DNA of 64,000 nt, from assembly GCF_029210395.1 (NCBI RefSeq), contig NZ_JARGDP010000004.1:38994-102993 (forward strand), in the 5' to 3' direction. Under the pieces are notes generated by a model, which was given only the letters and a program-made list of their open reading frames with translations, did not search any database and was not told the origin of the DNA. The stretch is from Petrocella sp. FN5. GTDB lineage: Bacteria > Bacillota > Clostridia > Lachnospirales > Vallitaleaceae. The position numbers and the translations under genes are program-made. How positions within the stretch are numbered: position 1 is the stretch's first letter; each line of letters starts with the position of its first letter. Of this stretch, positions 26,360 to 34,797 are shown piece by piece.

Positions 26360-27988
26360 CTATAATTTAGCCGCTTTCATTAGGTTCGGCACCACTTGTT
26401 TTTTCCTCGAAAATACATTAGGCAAGAAGATGCTGTTTTCAGTTGACTGTACTTTGAAAGCTTGTTCTACAATCCACTTGGCTGGTCCCACAGCTATAAG
26501 CTCAGTACCACCCATAACAACGTCCGTTACCAATAGCACAACCAGATCCACTTCCTGATCATCGCTCATATTACGCATCGCTTGTAACACTTCATCATAT
26601 ACTTTGAAAAATCCGTCAAAGTCACTGGTATTGGTTTGAGCTATGATGACCCTATTATCTCCAAAGGTGAAACGTTTAAGGTCTGTGGTTAAGATTTCCA
26701 TAGCCGTCAATCCTTCAAGATCTGCACCTGCATGAATAAGTTGCATGCCGTACATTTGAATATCCACACCTGCTATTTTTGCAAGTTTATTGGCCATCCC
26801 TTCATCTACTTCTGTAGATGTGGGCGATTTAAACAGCAATGTATCTGATAAAATGGCACTCAACATTATTTTTGCCATCTTTTTATCTATCTTTACTTGT
26901 TTTTCTTCGTATATCTTAGCTACAATCGTAGATGTACATCCAACGGGCTCCACTCTAAAATACAAGGGCCCCATAGTCTGGATATCTGCCACCCGATGAT
27001 GATCTATGACCTCCATCAGATGAATGTCTTCTATACCATCAATAGATTGTCCCTTTTCATTATGATCTACCAAAATAGCTTTTTTCTGTCTAGTTTCAAA
27101 CAAATCACCTTTTGAAATCATACCTTTGATAAAACCATTTTCATCGACAACAGGGAATCGTCTGAATTTTGAGGTCAACATATTTCTTTTAACATCTTCA
27201 ATGGTCTCATAAGTTGAAAAATACTCTAGATTATCTTTTTTAACCACACTTTTTATAGGTGCTGTTTGATTAATGATCTTTAATAAGGCGCACAAAGACT
27301 TATCCGTTATCAATATCGATCTGGTTTCTTTCACATCAATCTGTAAGGCCTCTTTATCTACTATATTAGCAAGAACAAGTAGGCCTACCTCTATGCCTTC
27401 TGTCTTACCGCTGATATAGGTCTTAACATCACAAAAGAGAATGTCCTTCTTACAAAATTCTTCCTCTTCTTGAATATCATCAAATAGAATAATTCTACCT
27501 GTAACATTACCTGTCGGCTTTTTACCATAAAATACCTCTAATGATAATTCCGAGATAAGATTGCTATAAGGTGTACCAGTATCTTTTAAGAAATTCTGTC
27601 CTTCCATAGACATATATAAGGGTAATATATCTGAAATAGAAACAACACCAATTAAATGTTCGTGAACACCTACAACAGGAATCGACCGCCCCACCTGTGT
27701 AACGATGGTTTCTAAGGTTGATTTTATGGAAGTCGCCTCTTTTACAAAACCAACTTGGTTGATCTCAAGATCCGTTACATGTGGCTTTAAATGATGTACA
27801 ACTTTGGGTACCTCATGGTCAACCTGTTTCAAAACAAACTGGGTTTCCTTATTTGGTTCACCCAGTAAAACCGGAACATATTCATGACTTGAATCTATCT
27901 GATTCTTTAGATTCGCATAAGCAATAGCAGAACAAGTCGAATCAGTATCCGGGTTTTTGTGACCAAAAATATAGACGATTTCTCTCAA
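26360..27988 (-). CDS. Mn-dependent inorganic pyrophosphatase with CBS and DRTGG insert
   Basis: Family II (DHH) pyrophosphatase hydrolysing PPi, 542 aa instead of about 310 because of a regulatory insert. Seen: GHKNPDTDS (H10, D14, D16), then from about residue 65 to 300 a CBS - DRTGG-like - CBS block, then the VDHNE and DHHR motifs, LSAILSDTL, and the DHHA2 domain at the C-terminus. In characterised relatives the CBS pair binds adenine nucleotides and sets activity; I infer the same here. Single gene. Confidence 0.92.
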   Translation of the reverse strand: MREIVYIFGHKNPDTDSTCSAIAYANLKNQIDSSHEYVPVLLGEPNKETQFVLKQVDHEVPKVVHHLKPHVTDLEINQVGFVKEATSIKSTLETIVTQVGRSIPVVGVHEHLIGVVSISDILPLYMSMEGQNFLKDTGTPYSNLISELSLEVFYGKKPTGNVTGRIILFDDIQEEEEFCKKDILFCDVKTYISGKTEGIEVGLLVLANIVDKEALQIDVKETRSILITDKSLCALLKIINQTAPIKSVVKKDNLEYFSTYETIEDVKRNMLTSKFRRFPVVDENGFIKGMISKGDLFETRQKKAILVDHNEKGQSIDGIEDIHLMEVIDHHRVADIQTMGPLYFRVEPVGCTSTIVAKIYEEKQVKIDKKMAKIMLSAILSDTLLFKSPTSTEVDEGMANKLAKIAGVDIQMYGMQLIHAGADLEGLTAMEILTTDLKRFTFGDNRVIIAQTNTSDFDGFFKVYDEVLQAMRNMSDDQEVDLVVLLVTDVVMGGTELIAVGPAKWIVEQAFKVQSTENSIFLPNVFSRKKQVVPNLMKAAKL

Positions 27989-28074
27989 ATAAAACCACCT
28001 CCATTATCAACTCAAATACAGTCATTCGTAACATTTTCACTTTTATATGGACGCACTATAACAACAATCCACCA

Positions 28075-28338
28075 TCATCCATTCACATCCAAACACCTTT
28101 CATCAAAAGATTGTTTCAGCTTCATCTTTTCTTCATGTTGAATGTTATGCCATCGTACGCCTCGTATTGCACCTTCAAGTGCAAACAGTTTGTTGATACA
28201 GTCCTGATCTTTCTGATAAAGAAGATAGGTTGCTTCAACACTTCCAATTTCTCTTAACTTTTCTGCTTCGTGAATACCAACTTCATTTAACAAGCTCTCT
28301 AATTTTGGTCCAATATTTACCAGATTCGATACTCTCAT
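28075..28338 (-). CDS. TfoX C-terminal-domain protein
   Basis: 87-aa protein matching the C-terminal domain of TfoX/Sxy, a helix-hairpin-helix-like fold (NLVNIGPKLESLLNEVGIH ... RWHNI). Stand-alone versions are common in Firmicutes with no assigned function; there is no evidence for a role in competence. I start at the ATG at 28338, preceded by GGAGG; a TTG five codons earlier overlaps that site. Confidence 0.85.
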   Translation of the reverse strand: MRVSNLVNIGPKLESLLNEVGIHEAEKLREIGSVEATYLLYQKDQDCINKLFALEGAIRGVRWHNIQHEEKMKLKQSFDERCLDVNG

Positions 28339-28475
28339 AATTCTTACCTCCAAAATACATTCAAAATTTAGTCGACTATTAGGCCCTAGCCTTTAAGTTC
28401 TTATTCGTCTGTACTTAATGGTAAATAAAAATTAATTAAACGCACTAAATACACCCTTATTTTACAACTTATGAC

Positions 28476-28503
28476 TGAAAAATAAAGTTGTCCCTCAACA
28501 ACT
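28476..28503 (-). terminator. Terminator after the HAD phosphatase gene
   Basis: AGTTGT/ACAACT hairpin with TTATTTTT following on the minus strand; short stem, so moderate confidence. Confidence 0.5.
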
Positions 28504-28540
28504 CATTATCATTATGCCATAAGAAAGTATTTTTCTCAAG

Positions 28541-29206
28541 CTAGCTTGTCACTTTTCTTACAATATCCACAATCTCCTCTGGTTTGTTCACCAAATAAGT
28601 CGGATTTAAGGCCTTCAATACCTCTGGTTTTCTAAATCCCCAAGAAACAGCAATCATGGGAACACCGGCTGCTTGCGCTGTTTGAACATCAATTTCCGTA
28701 TCACCGACAAAGAAACAGCGATTTTTCTGAATCTCAAAGTCATCTAGAAGCGCCATAACTTCTTGGTAATCCGGTTTCCTTTTCCTTATTCCGTCATCAC
28801 CAATAAGTCTAAGAAAGTCATACTGTCCCAAATGATGTTCTACAATTATCTTGGCCATACGTTCATTTTTATTGGTATGTATTACCATTTTTACATCCAT
28901 GTCAACAAATGCATCTAACATGTCGTAAATGCCATGATAAGGTACTAAATCCTTGTCAAAATGTTCATTATAGGATGCCAACATCTGCTTATAGTAGCTT
29001 GTAACCAAAGCAGCATCTCTATGGGTTTCCGGTAATGCTTTAAAGACAAGTCTTTCAATACCTTCTCCTAAAAATTCAAAATAAGTTTCTGTACTATGGG
29101 TTTTTAACTGGTTTGCTTTCAATACCAAATTCATTGAATATGCAAGACCTTCAATCGAATCTACAAGTGTACCGTCTAAATCAAATATTATCATTACGTT
29201 TTCCAT
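28541..29206 (-). CDS. HAD-family phosphatase (phosphoglycolate phosphatase-like)
   Basis: 221-aa haloacid dehalogenase-type hydrolase. Seen: motif I FDLDGTLVDS (nucleophile D9, acid D11), motif II HTNKN, motif III KPDYQEV and motif IV GDTEIDVQTA. Gph or PpaX-like subgroup with a helical cap; the actual substrate is not determined by sequence. Stands 49 bases after the AEC transporter gene and may be co-transcribed with it. Confidence 0.85.
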   Translation of the reverse strand: MENVMIIFDLDGTLVDSIEGLAYSMNLVLKANQLKTHSTETYFEFLGEGIERLVFKALPETHRDAALVTSYYKQMLASYNEHFDKDLVPYHGIYDMLDAFVDMDVKMVIHTNKNERMAKIIVEHHLGQYDFLRLIGDDGIRKRKPDYQEVMALLDDFEIQKNRCFFVGDTEIDVQTAQAAGVPMIAVSWGFRKPEVLKALNPTYLVNKPEEIVDIVRKVTS

Positions 29207-29255
29207 TGGTTCCTCCTGTTCTATTCATAAATGTTAATTGGTCGTCCAAATGATT

Positions 29256-30191
29256 TTATGTGTATAAACCCACAATCATAATAAGTATAGGAATCGTTAG
29301 AACCATCATAAGTGTAGACAAGAATACAGCTTCTGAAGCCTCAAGGGTATTTCCTTCATATTGTCTTGCCATGATGACGGTGTTGGTACCTATGGGCATA
29401 CCTGACAGGATGATTGGGACCCACAAACCATAACCGGTCAACCCAATAGATGACAGAACAAACCCTACGCCTAAAGGGAAAAGAATCATCCTTATTAAAC
29501 TCAGCAAAAAGATTCTATAGTTCTTAAATATTGTTTTTAACTGAACACCAAATAAAGATGCGCCTACCACAATCATAGCTAAAGGCGTTGTAATACCTCC
29601 TAGTACATCTGATATATTCAAGATTGTGCTTGGTAGTTTCCATCCTGTTAAAAAAGAAGTGATGCCAATGAGTGTTGCAATAATGCCGGGATTCATGAAC
29701 TGCTTTACTGACCATTCTATTTTATGATTTTTATTTTTATCAGAAAGGATAAGATAAACGCCAAGTGTATAAAGGAGTAAGTTAAAAGGGATATTAAAAA
29801 TGGCCGCCATAAATAAGGCATCCTCACCAAGAAGCGCTATGATCATAGGGAAGCCTATGAAACCAACATTACCGAAAATAACCATGAATCTATAAAGTCC
29901 CTTACTACCTATTGGTACCTTTACTAATTTGGTTAAAACCGGCGCCATTCCAATAAGAATGATATAGGTAAGAAATGTAGCCAAGGCAATATCATAAAGA
30001 TCTGAAAGTTTTGTTGTTGCTGTATTACCAAGAGAAGCTATAATCATGGCAGGCATGGTCACATAAAAAATTAGGGATGAAAAGTTTTTTATACCCTCAT
30101 CAGTAATGATATGCTTGCTTCTAAGAACATAGCCTAGAAGCATAATAAAAAATAAAATAATGACCTGAGTAATAACGAGAGAGAAATCCAT
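29256..30191 (-). CDS. AEC family transporter
   Basis: Membrane carrier of the auxin efflux carrier family, 311 aa, about ten hydrophobic helices in two five-helix halves. Family members export or exchange organic acids such as malate or malonate; substrate here unknown. Weak ribosome binding site (AAAGGGC) before the ATG. Confidence 0.87.
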   Translation of the reverse strand: MDFSLVITQVIILFFIMLLGYVLRSKHIITDEGIKNFSSLIFYVTMPAMIIASLGNTATTKLSDLYDIALATFLTYIILIGMAPVLTKLVKVPIGSKGLYRFMVIFGNVGFIGFPMIIALLGEDALFMAAIFNIPFNLLLYTLGVYLILSDKNKNHKIEWSVKQFMNPGIIATLIGITSFLTGWKLPSTILNISDVLGGITTPLAMIVVGASLFGVQLKTIFKNYRIFLLSLIRMILFPLGVGFVLSSIGLTGYGLWVPIILSGMPIGTNTVIMARQYEGNTLEASEAVFLSTLMMVLTIPILIMIVGLYT

Positions 30192-30278
30192 AAGTGCCCT
30201 TTCTATTTTTAGCCTTGAAGAATTAGAAGATTGACTTCGTCATACCATATAACTTATTCATTCAAATGTTGAGAATAA

Positions 30279-30306
30279 GAAAAGACCTGGAGCAAAGCTC
30301 CAGATC
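30279..30306 (-). terminator. Terminator of the downstream csp gene
   Basis: AGATCTGGAGC-TTT-GCTCCAGGTCTTTT on the minus strand. Confidence 0.85.
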
Positions 30307-30325
30307 TCGTATTCATCTAAGTAGA

Positions 30326-30523
30326 TTAAGCTACTGTGATGTTTTCTGCTTGTGGGCCTTTAGCGCCTTCAGCTACATCAAAGTTAACTGCTTGTCCTTC
30401 TTCTAGTGATTTGAATCCGTCTTTTTGAATTTGTGAATAATGTGCAAACACATCATTACCAGCTTCTGTTGTGATGAATCCAAAACCTTTGTCTGCGTTA
30501 AACCATTTTACTGTACCTGTCAT
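30326..30523 (-). CDS. cspA: Cold shock protein (copy 1)
   Basis: 65-aa single CSD-domain RNA chaperone. RNP1 KGFGFI and RNP2 DVFAHYS are intact. GGAGG precedes the ATG. It differs from the copy at 30755-30952 at only three residues (21, 51 and 52), and the leaders are also alike, so the pair is a recent tandem duplication. Each gene has its own leader and terminator. Confidence 0.96.
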   Translation of the reverse strand: MTGTVKWFNADKGFGFITTEAGNDVFAHYSQIQKDGFKSLEEGQAVNFDVAEGAKGPQAENITVA

Positions 30524-30536
30524 TTTAATGACCTCC

Positions 30537-30592
30537 GAATTTTTATTTCCTCATTATCATTGTGGTAAAATTACATCTTAAAATAAAAATTC
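30537..30592 (-). promoter_or_regulatory. Conserved csp leader with inverted repeat, copy 1
   Basis: GAATTTTTATT and AATAAAAATTC form a perfect 11-bp inverted repeat 34 bases apart. The 3' arm on the mRNA directly adjoins the GGAGG ribosome binding site. The same arrangement occurs before the second csp gene. Possible temperature-sensitive leader structure. Confidence 0.55.
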
Positions 30593-30711
30593 AAAATCAA
30601 GTCATATATGGTTTTAAATGTTTTATTTGAAAAGGATACTTCTTTTACTTAAATAATACAAGGTTCTATATAAGCATATAGTATTTCCTGAAAATTGCAA
30701 GCTTTTTTTAT

Positions 30712-30743
30712 AAAAAAGACCTGAAGACAAGTCTTCAGGTCTT
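30712..30743 (-). terminator. Terminator of the upstream csp gene
   Basis: AAGACCTGAAGAC-TT-GTCTTCAGGTCTTTTTT on the minus strand, a perfect stem. Confidence 0.9.
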
Positions 30744-30754
30744 GATAGGTTTAA

Positions 30755-30952
30755 TTAAGCTACTGTGATGTTTTCTGCTTGAGGGCCTTTAGCGCCATCA
30801 ACTACATCAAAGTTAACTGCTTGTCCTTCTTCTAATGATTTGAATCCGTCTTTTTGAATTTGTGAATAATGTGCGAACACATCATTTCCATCTTCTGTAG
30901 TGATAAATCCAAAACCTTTGTCTGCGTTAAACCATTTTACTGTACCTGTCAT
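30755..30952 (-). CDS. cspA: Cold shock protein (copy 2)
   Basis: 65-aa CSD-domain nucleic acid chaperone, 62 of 65 residues identical to its neighbour at 30326-30523 (Asp21, Val51, Asp52 here). RNP1 and RNP2 motifs intact; GGAGG before the ATG. The terminator at 30712-30743 separates the two transcripts. Confidence 0.96.
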   Translation of the reverse strand: MTGTVKWFNADKGFGFITTEDGNDVFAHYSQIQKDGFKSLEEGQAVNFDVVDGAKGPQAENITVA

Positions 30953-30965
30953 TTTAGTGACCTCC

Positions 30966-31020
30966 GAATTTTTATTTCCTTACTATCATTTGGTAAAATT
31001 GCATCATTCAATAAAAATTC
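30966..31020 (-). promoter_or_regulatory. Conserved csp leader with inverted repeat, copy 2
   Basis: The same GAATTTTTATT/AATAAAAATTC pair as in copy 1, again ending at the ribosome binding site, while the loop sequence has diverged. Confidence 0.55.
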
Positions 31021-31210
31021 AAAATCAACTTGTACATGGTACATGGTCTTGATAATTTTTATAATTTGATTCATTTACTAACAATACAAGGTTCTCCTTA
31101 ATAATAAAGCATTTTGAAAAAAAAGCAAGCCTTTTCCCATTTTTTCTTTGTAAAACTTAATATTTGATATTTATATATAGTTTTGCGTATAATATTATAA
31201 ATAAATATGT

Positions 31211-32167
31211 CTATGCTAACATAGATACTATAATACTTAGAAATATAGAAGCCACATAACTTCCTGATATTACTACAAAGTTTTTCACAGAGACAACGAA
31301 TGTCTTGGCCTTATTCTGCTCCTTCAAAAACTCTTTTACGCCCTTATACACTGGAAAAATAGTTAAAAAAACTAATAAAGTTGAAATAGGCAGCCATTTC
31401 ATTATAATGCCAATCAACATACTAAAATAGGACAGCCCAACCAATAGAACAAATAAATGGATGGCGTTATTTTTACCTATATAAGCTGGCAGTGTATAGC
31501 GCCTATTAATTAAATCGTCCTCCATATCACAAATATTATTGGCGAGCATTATGTTGGCAATCAAAAATATAAGGGGCGCTGCAATAAATATAATGATGAT
31601 GATTTCTTTCATATTAATTGCCAAATGAAAAGTCATATACTCCATATAGTAATTAATATAACCTCTTTCAAAAATCTGAATATAATTTGTAATGAAAAAT
31701 ATAAGCCCACCCATCATTGTACCTGATACCACTTCGCCAAGGGGTGTATGAGATATGGGGATCGGCCCATAAGAGTATAAAACGCCAACACCAAAGGCAA
31801 GGATGCCTATTACTAGTACTACCCAATCCGTTAAAAGAAATAGAGCAAAACCGAAAAGAGCACCAATCACTAACAATATACCAATGGTTAATATGACCTG
31901 TTTTTCTGTAAGCCTGTCTCTAACAATTGCGTTGTGGCTTTCATAGTTAAAGCCCTCTTTTAGAATCGCTTTTTTGTAGTCCCAATAGTTATTAATGGTT
32001 GTTGTTGCCATATCCACACATAACATACTCAAAAAAAACAATCCAAGTCTTAGTAGATCAAATTCACGGTATCTATAGTAGCAAAAGGCAACCCCTGTTA
32101 AAAAAGGCAACACACTTGCTACTTTTGTCTGTATTTCCACGAGCTTAAAAAAAGAGCTAATTTTCAT
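31211..32167 (-). CDS. MenA/UbiA-type prenyltransferase (DmkA-like)
   Basis: Polytopic membrane enzyme, 318 aa, about nine helices, that attaches a polyprenyl chain to an aromatic quinone precursor. Seen: first Asp-rich motif NNYWDYKKA (about 59-67) and second motif DMEDDLINRR (about 210), the pattern of 1,4-dihydroxy-2-naphthoate prenyltransferases. I start at the ATG at 32167 (GGAGG 5 bases upstream); it overlaps the response regulator gene by 11 bases. Polyprenyl diphosphate synthase and NDH-2 lie in the same operon, so a demethylmenaquinone-like product is inferred; menaquinone head-group genes are not in the window. Confidence 0.85.
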   Translation of the reverse strand: MKISSFFKLVEIQTKVASVLPFLTGVAFCYYRYREFDLLRLGLFFLSMLCVDMATTTINNYWDYKKAILKEGFNYESHNAIVRDRLTEKQVILTIGILLVIGALFGFALFLLTDWVVLVIGILAFGVGVLYSYGPIPISHTPLGEVVSGTMMGGLIFFITNYIQIFERGYINYYMEYMTFHLAINMKEIIIIIFIAAPLIFLIANIMLANNICDMEDDLINRRYTLPAYIGKNNAIHLFVLLVGLSYFSMLIGIIMKWLPISTLLVFLTIFPVYKGVKEFLKEQNKAKTFVVSVKNFVVISGSYVASIFLSIIVSMLA

Positions 32168-32849
32168 TTCTACCTCCAACGAAGCGATAAAGATTTTTAG
32201 GTCGACCTACGCCACCATATGCAAGTTCCAAAACAACAATCCCATCATTCTCCATCTCTTCCAGATACCTACGAGCTGTTATTCTGGAAATCCCTAATGT
32301 TTTGGCAATTTCAGAAGATGTGTAGCTCTGATCCGGATTTTTTTGCAAAAAACCCATTATGTTTTCAAATGTCTGATTCGTACTTTCTTCATAGATTGGA
32401 TTTTTATTCAAACGCATTAATTGATCAATATTCTCTTGATCCATCATAATTATACTATGAAGCTGCGCTTTTTTTGTCAAATATCTTTTTAATGCTTCTT
32501 GAAATCGACTAAATCTAAATGGCTTAATCAAATAATCAACCGCGCCAAACCGCATAGCCTTTTCAAGTGTTTCTGATCTATTATCTGCGGTAATAAGTAG
32601 GGCATCTATAGCCCTCTCTTGCTGCCTTATCCACTTTAGAAGATCTATACCTAAGCCACCTGGCAAATATATATCCAATAGTACAAAATCAATGGCTGTA
32701 GATTCAATAAAGCTTTTTGCATTTGTGTAATCAGAAGCCACACCAACTAAAGTATACCCTTTTATTTTTTTCAGAAACTCTGTCAGTATGCGCTGAATCA
32801 TTAAATCATCTTCAACGATCAATACTTTTATCTCTTGGGATATTGACAC
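32157..32849 (-). CDS. Response regulator, CitB/DcuR type
   Basis: 230 aa. N-terminal receiver domain with phospho-acceptor D59 (VLLDIYLPG) and Lys in KPF; C-terminal helix-turn-helix (about 170-225, SEIAKTLGISRITARRYLEEM) as in CitB/DcuR/MalR regulators of organic acid and anaerobic respiration genes. GTG start with AAGGAG upstream, overlapping the sensor kinase gene by 38 bases. Being inside the quinone/flavin operon, it probably regulates this operon or a related respiratory function; the signal is unknown. Confidence 0.9.
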   Translation of the reverse strand: MSISQEIKVLIVEDDLMIQRILTEFLKKIKGYTLVGVASDYTNAKSFIESTAIDFVLLDIYLPGGLGIDLLKWIRQQERAIDALLITADNRSETLEKAMRFGAVDYLIKPFRFSRFQEALKRYLTKKAQLHSIIMMDQENIDQLMRLNKNPIYEESTNQTFENIMGFLQKNPDQSYTSSEIAKTLGISRITARRYLEEMENDGIVVLELAYGGVGRPKNLYRFVGGRNEN

Positions 32850-34392
32850 ACCATCTCACTCCTTCATCATATACATAATCAATAATGCCTTCTGCATTGT
32901 CTACAATACTTCTAACCAGATATAAGCCGTAGCCTCGATTGTTACCTTTTGTTGAAAATCCTTTTTCATATATATGAGCCAAAGCTTCTTCATCTACCGG
33001 AGGACCCGAATTATATATTTCCATAATAAAGTGGTCTTGATTGCTATCTAAAAAAATAATGATTTTCTTTTGAACGCCTTGATTAACCGCATCCATTGCG
33101 TTTTCAAGTAAATTACCAATAATTGAACAGGCTTCTTCTGCATTTAACTCCGTCGGTAAACCATCTACAAATGAATCCTGATCAATAACAAAGTCTATCT
33201 TGTTTTCTGACAATAATGCGTACTTGGTCAACAGTAAGCCGGCAATTTTATTATCTCTTATATGTTCACTTAGAAGGTGATTAAACCTACTATTTTTTGA
33301 CGCTAGAGTGTCAATATAATCTAAAACTTCTTCATGCTCGCCTAACTGTAATAAACCAGATATGGTTTGAAGTTTATTCATAAATTCATGATTCTGAGCT
33401 CTTAAAGAATCCACCAAATGTCTATAGTCTGTCAACTCCTCCGCTAGGGCTCTGACTTGTGTCAAATTTTCCAAACTGGCAACTGCACCAATTACTTGAT
33501 TGTTACTGTCATGCATGAGACATAAGCTAATTAAGATTCTTGTTTTGTTTGGTAAAAACAATTGCTCATTTGCTATATCAGACTCTGTTCGAATGGCATC
33601 TAACATATAGTCATATATTGGTGTTTGTGATAGATGTTCTATTGAACACTTATCATCTATAGGTAGATTCAACATCATTTGAGATTTCTTATTACAAATA
33701 AGGACTTCACCTTTTTGATCTATGGCTATAATACCCTTTTCAATGCTGTGCAAAATCAACTCCCGTTCACTAACCAATAGGGCTATTTCTTTTGGTTCAA
33801 GTCCAAAGATAGATTTCTTTATATCCATCGCTAGATATAAAGCCAAAATAACCCCAAGGACCATACCTATAACCAATGCATACTCGATATTTTCTCGATG
33901 GGTTTCATTTTCTTTCTGAACTTCATCGGTTAATAATCCCACAAGTACCGCACCTACTTGTTCATCTTTATAATATATTGGATGAAAGGCTCTTATTGCA
34001 GAAATAAGCTCATTATTATCGGCGGATATATAGGCCTTGCCTTCATTTAGAACCCCTTCTTCACCGCCATTTTTATACGGCTTATATAGACCGCTTTTAT
34101 AGGGATAGGCATATTGTATGCCCTCCATATCCATTATTATAATGTACTGATACCTTGTCAGTACTCTTAATCTTTCAATTTGCCTTTGAATGGATCCATC
34201 TTCTCTTTTTTCAGACAACTTCTGACCAAGCTCAGGCAATTTCGCAATAACCACAGCCATGTCACTTGCCGCACTCCCCATATGTTGTTCCATAGAAGCT
34301 TTCAGTTGATGATTTGCTACTAGAGATATTAAGCCAATTACTAAGATAATGGCCGTTGTCACAACAATCATGATTTTATAATGTAGCTTCAT
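32812..34392 (-). CDS. Sensor histidine kinase, CitA/DcuS family
   Basis: 526 aa. TM1 about 8-26, extracytoplasmic PAS-like sensor (about 35-165), TM2 about 171-189, cytoplasmic PAS (about 205-310), then the family phospho-acceptor motif QNHEFMNKL with H335, and an ATPase domain with NLLENAMDAV and GYGLYLV. It overlaps the FMN-binding protein stop codon by one base (TAATG), so translation is coupled. DcuS/CitA kinases sense C4-dicarboxylates or citrate; this one's ligand is not predictable, and location next to redox proteins suggests another signal is possible. Confidence 0.9.
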   Translation of the reverse strand: MKLHYKIMIVVTTAIILVIGLISLVANHQLKASMEQHMGSAASDMAVVIAKLPELGQKLSEKREDGSIQRQIERLRVLTRYQYIIIMDMEGIQYAYPYKSGLYKPYKNGGEEGVLNEGKAYISADNNELISAIRAFHPIYYKDEQVGAVLVGLLTDEVQKENETHRENIEYALVIGMVLGVILALYLAMDIKKSIFGLEPKEIALLVSERELILHSIEKGIIAIDQKGEVLICNKKSQMMLNLPIDDKCSIEHLSQTPIYDYMLDAIRTESDIANEQLFLPNKTRILISLCLMHDSNNQVIGAVASLENLTQVRALAEELTDYRHLVDSLRAQNHEFMNKLQTISGLLQLGEHEEVLDYIDTLASKNSRFNHLLSEHIRDNKIAGLLLTKYALLSENKIDFVIDQDSFVDGLPTELNAEEACSIIGNLLENAMDAVNQGVQKKIIIFLDSNQDHFIMEIYNSGPPVDEEALAHIYEKGFSTKGNNRGYGLYLVRSIVDNAEGIIDYVYDEGVRWCVNIPRDKSIDR

Positions 34393-34775
34393 TATTCCTC
34401 CGCCACCTTTGCTTGTTCAAGGGCTTTTTTTACGGCATCAATCAAGGCTTCACTTGTATAAGTCGCACCTGATACAATATCCACATCCGTATTATTTTTT
34501 TTTATAATGGCCTTAGGTAATTTTTCAAAAACCACATTCGCCAATAATTCCGGCTCCTCATGATCTAATATCTCAATATTGGTTATATGACTATGATCCA
34601 CCGTAACACTGACTCTAAGGTTACTGTAATAACCCTCTGTCTCGTTAATATATGTTCCCGGTATGAAAATGGGCTCTTTTTCAGTACAGCCCGTTGCCAT
34701 AATCATCATAACTATGAGAAAAAAGGTTAATGAGAAGAAACCCCTTAACCCTCTTGTTTTTTTTGTATACACCAT
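34392..34775 (-). CDS. FMN-binding domain lipoprotein
   Basis: 127 aa. Signal peptide with lipobox MATGC (lipidated Cys30), then one FMN_bind domain. Asp99-Ile-Val-Ser-Gly-Ala-Thr105 fits the Dxx[ST]GA[ST] signal for covalent FMN attachment by ApbE-type flavin transferases, predicting a flavinylated surface electron carrier. Relatives are PplA and the NqrC/RnfG FMN domains. It is encoded between polyprenyl diphosphate synthase and a sensor kinase. No ApbE gene is in the window. GAGG precedes the ATG by five bases. Confidence 0.85.
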   Translation of the reverse strand: MVYTKKTRGLRGFFSLTFFLIVMMIMATGCTEKEPIFIPGTYINETEGYYSNLRVSVTVDHSHITNIEILDHEEPELLANVVFEKLPKAIIKKNNTDVDIVSGATYTSEALIDAVKKALEQAKVAEE

Positions 34776-34797
34776 TATCGCCTCTTTTTCTTCTACC

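Noticed and set aside
30326..30952. Duplicated csp region as a mobile element
   Set aside because: No terminal repeats or transposase; a simple tandem gene duplication with leaders explains it.
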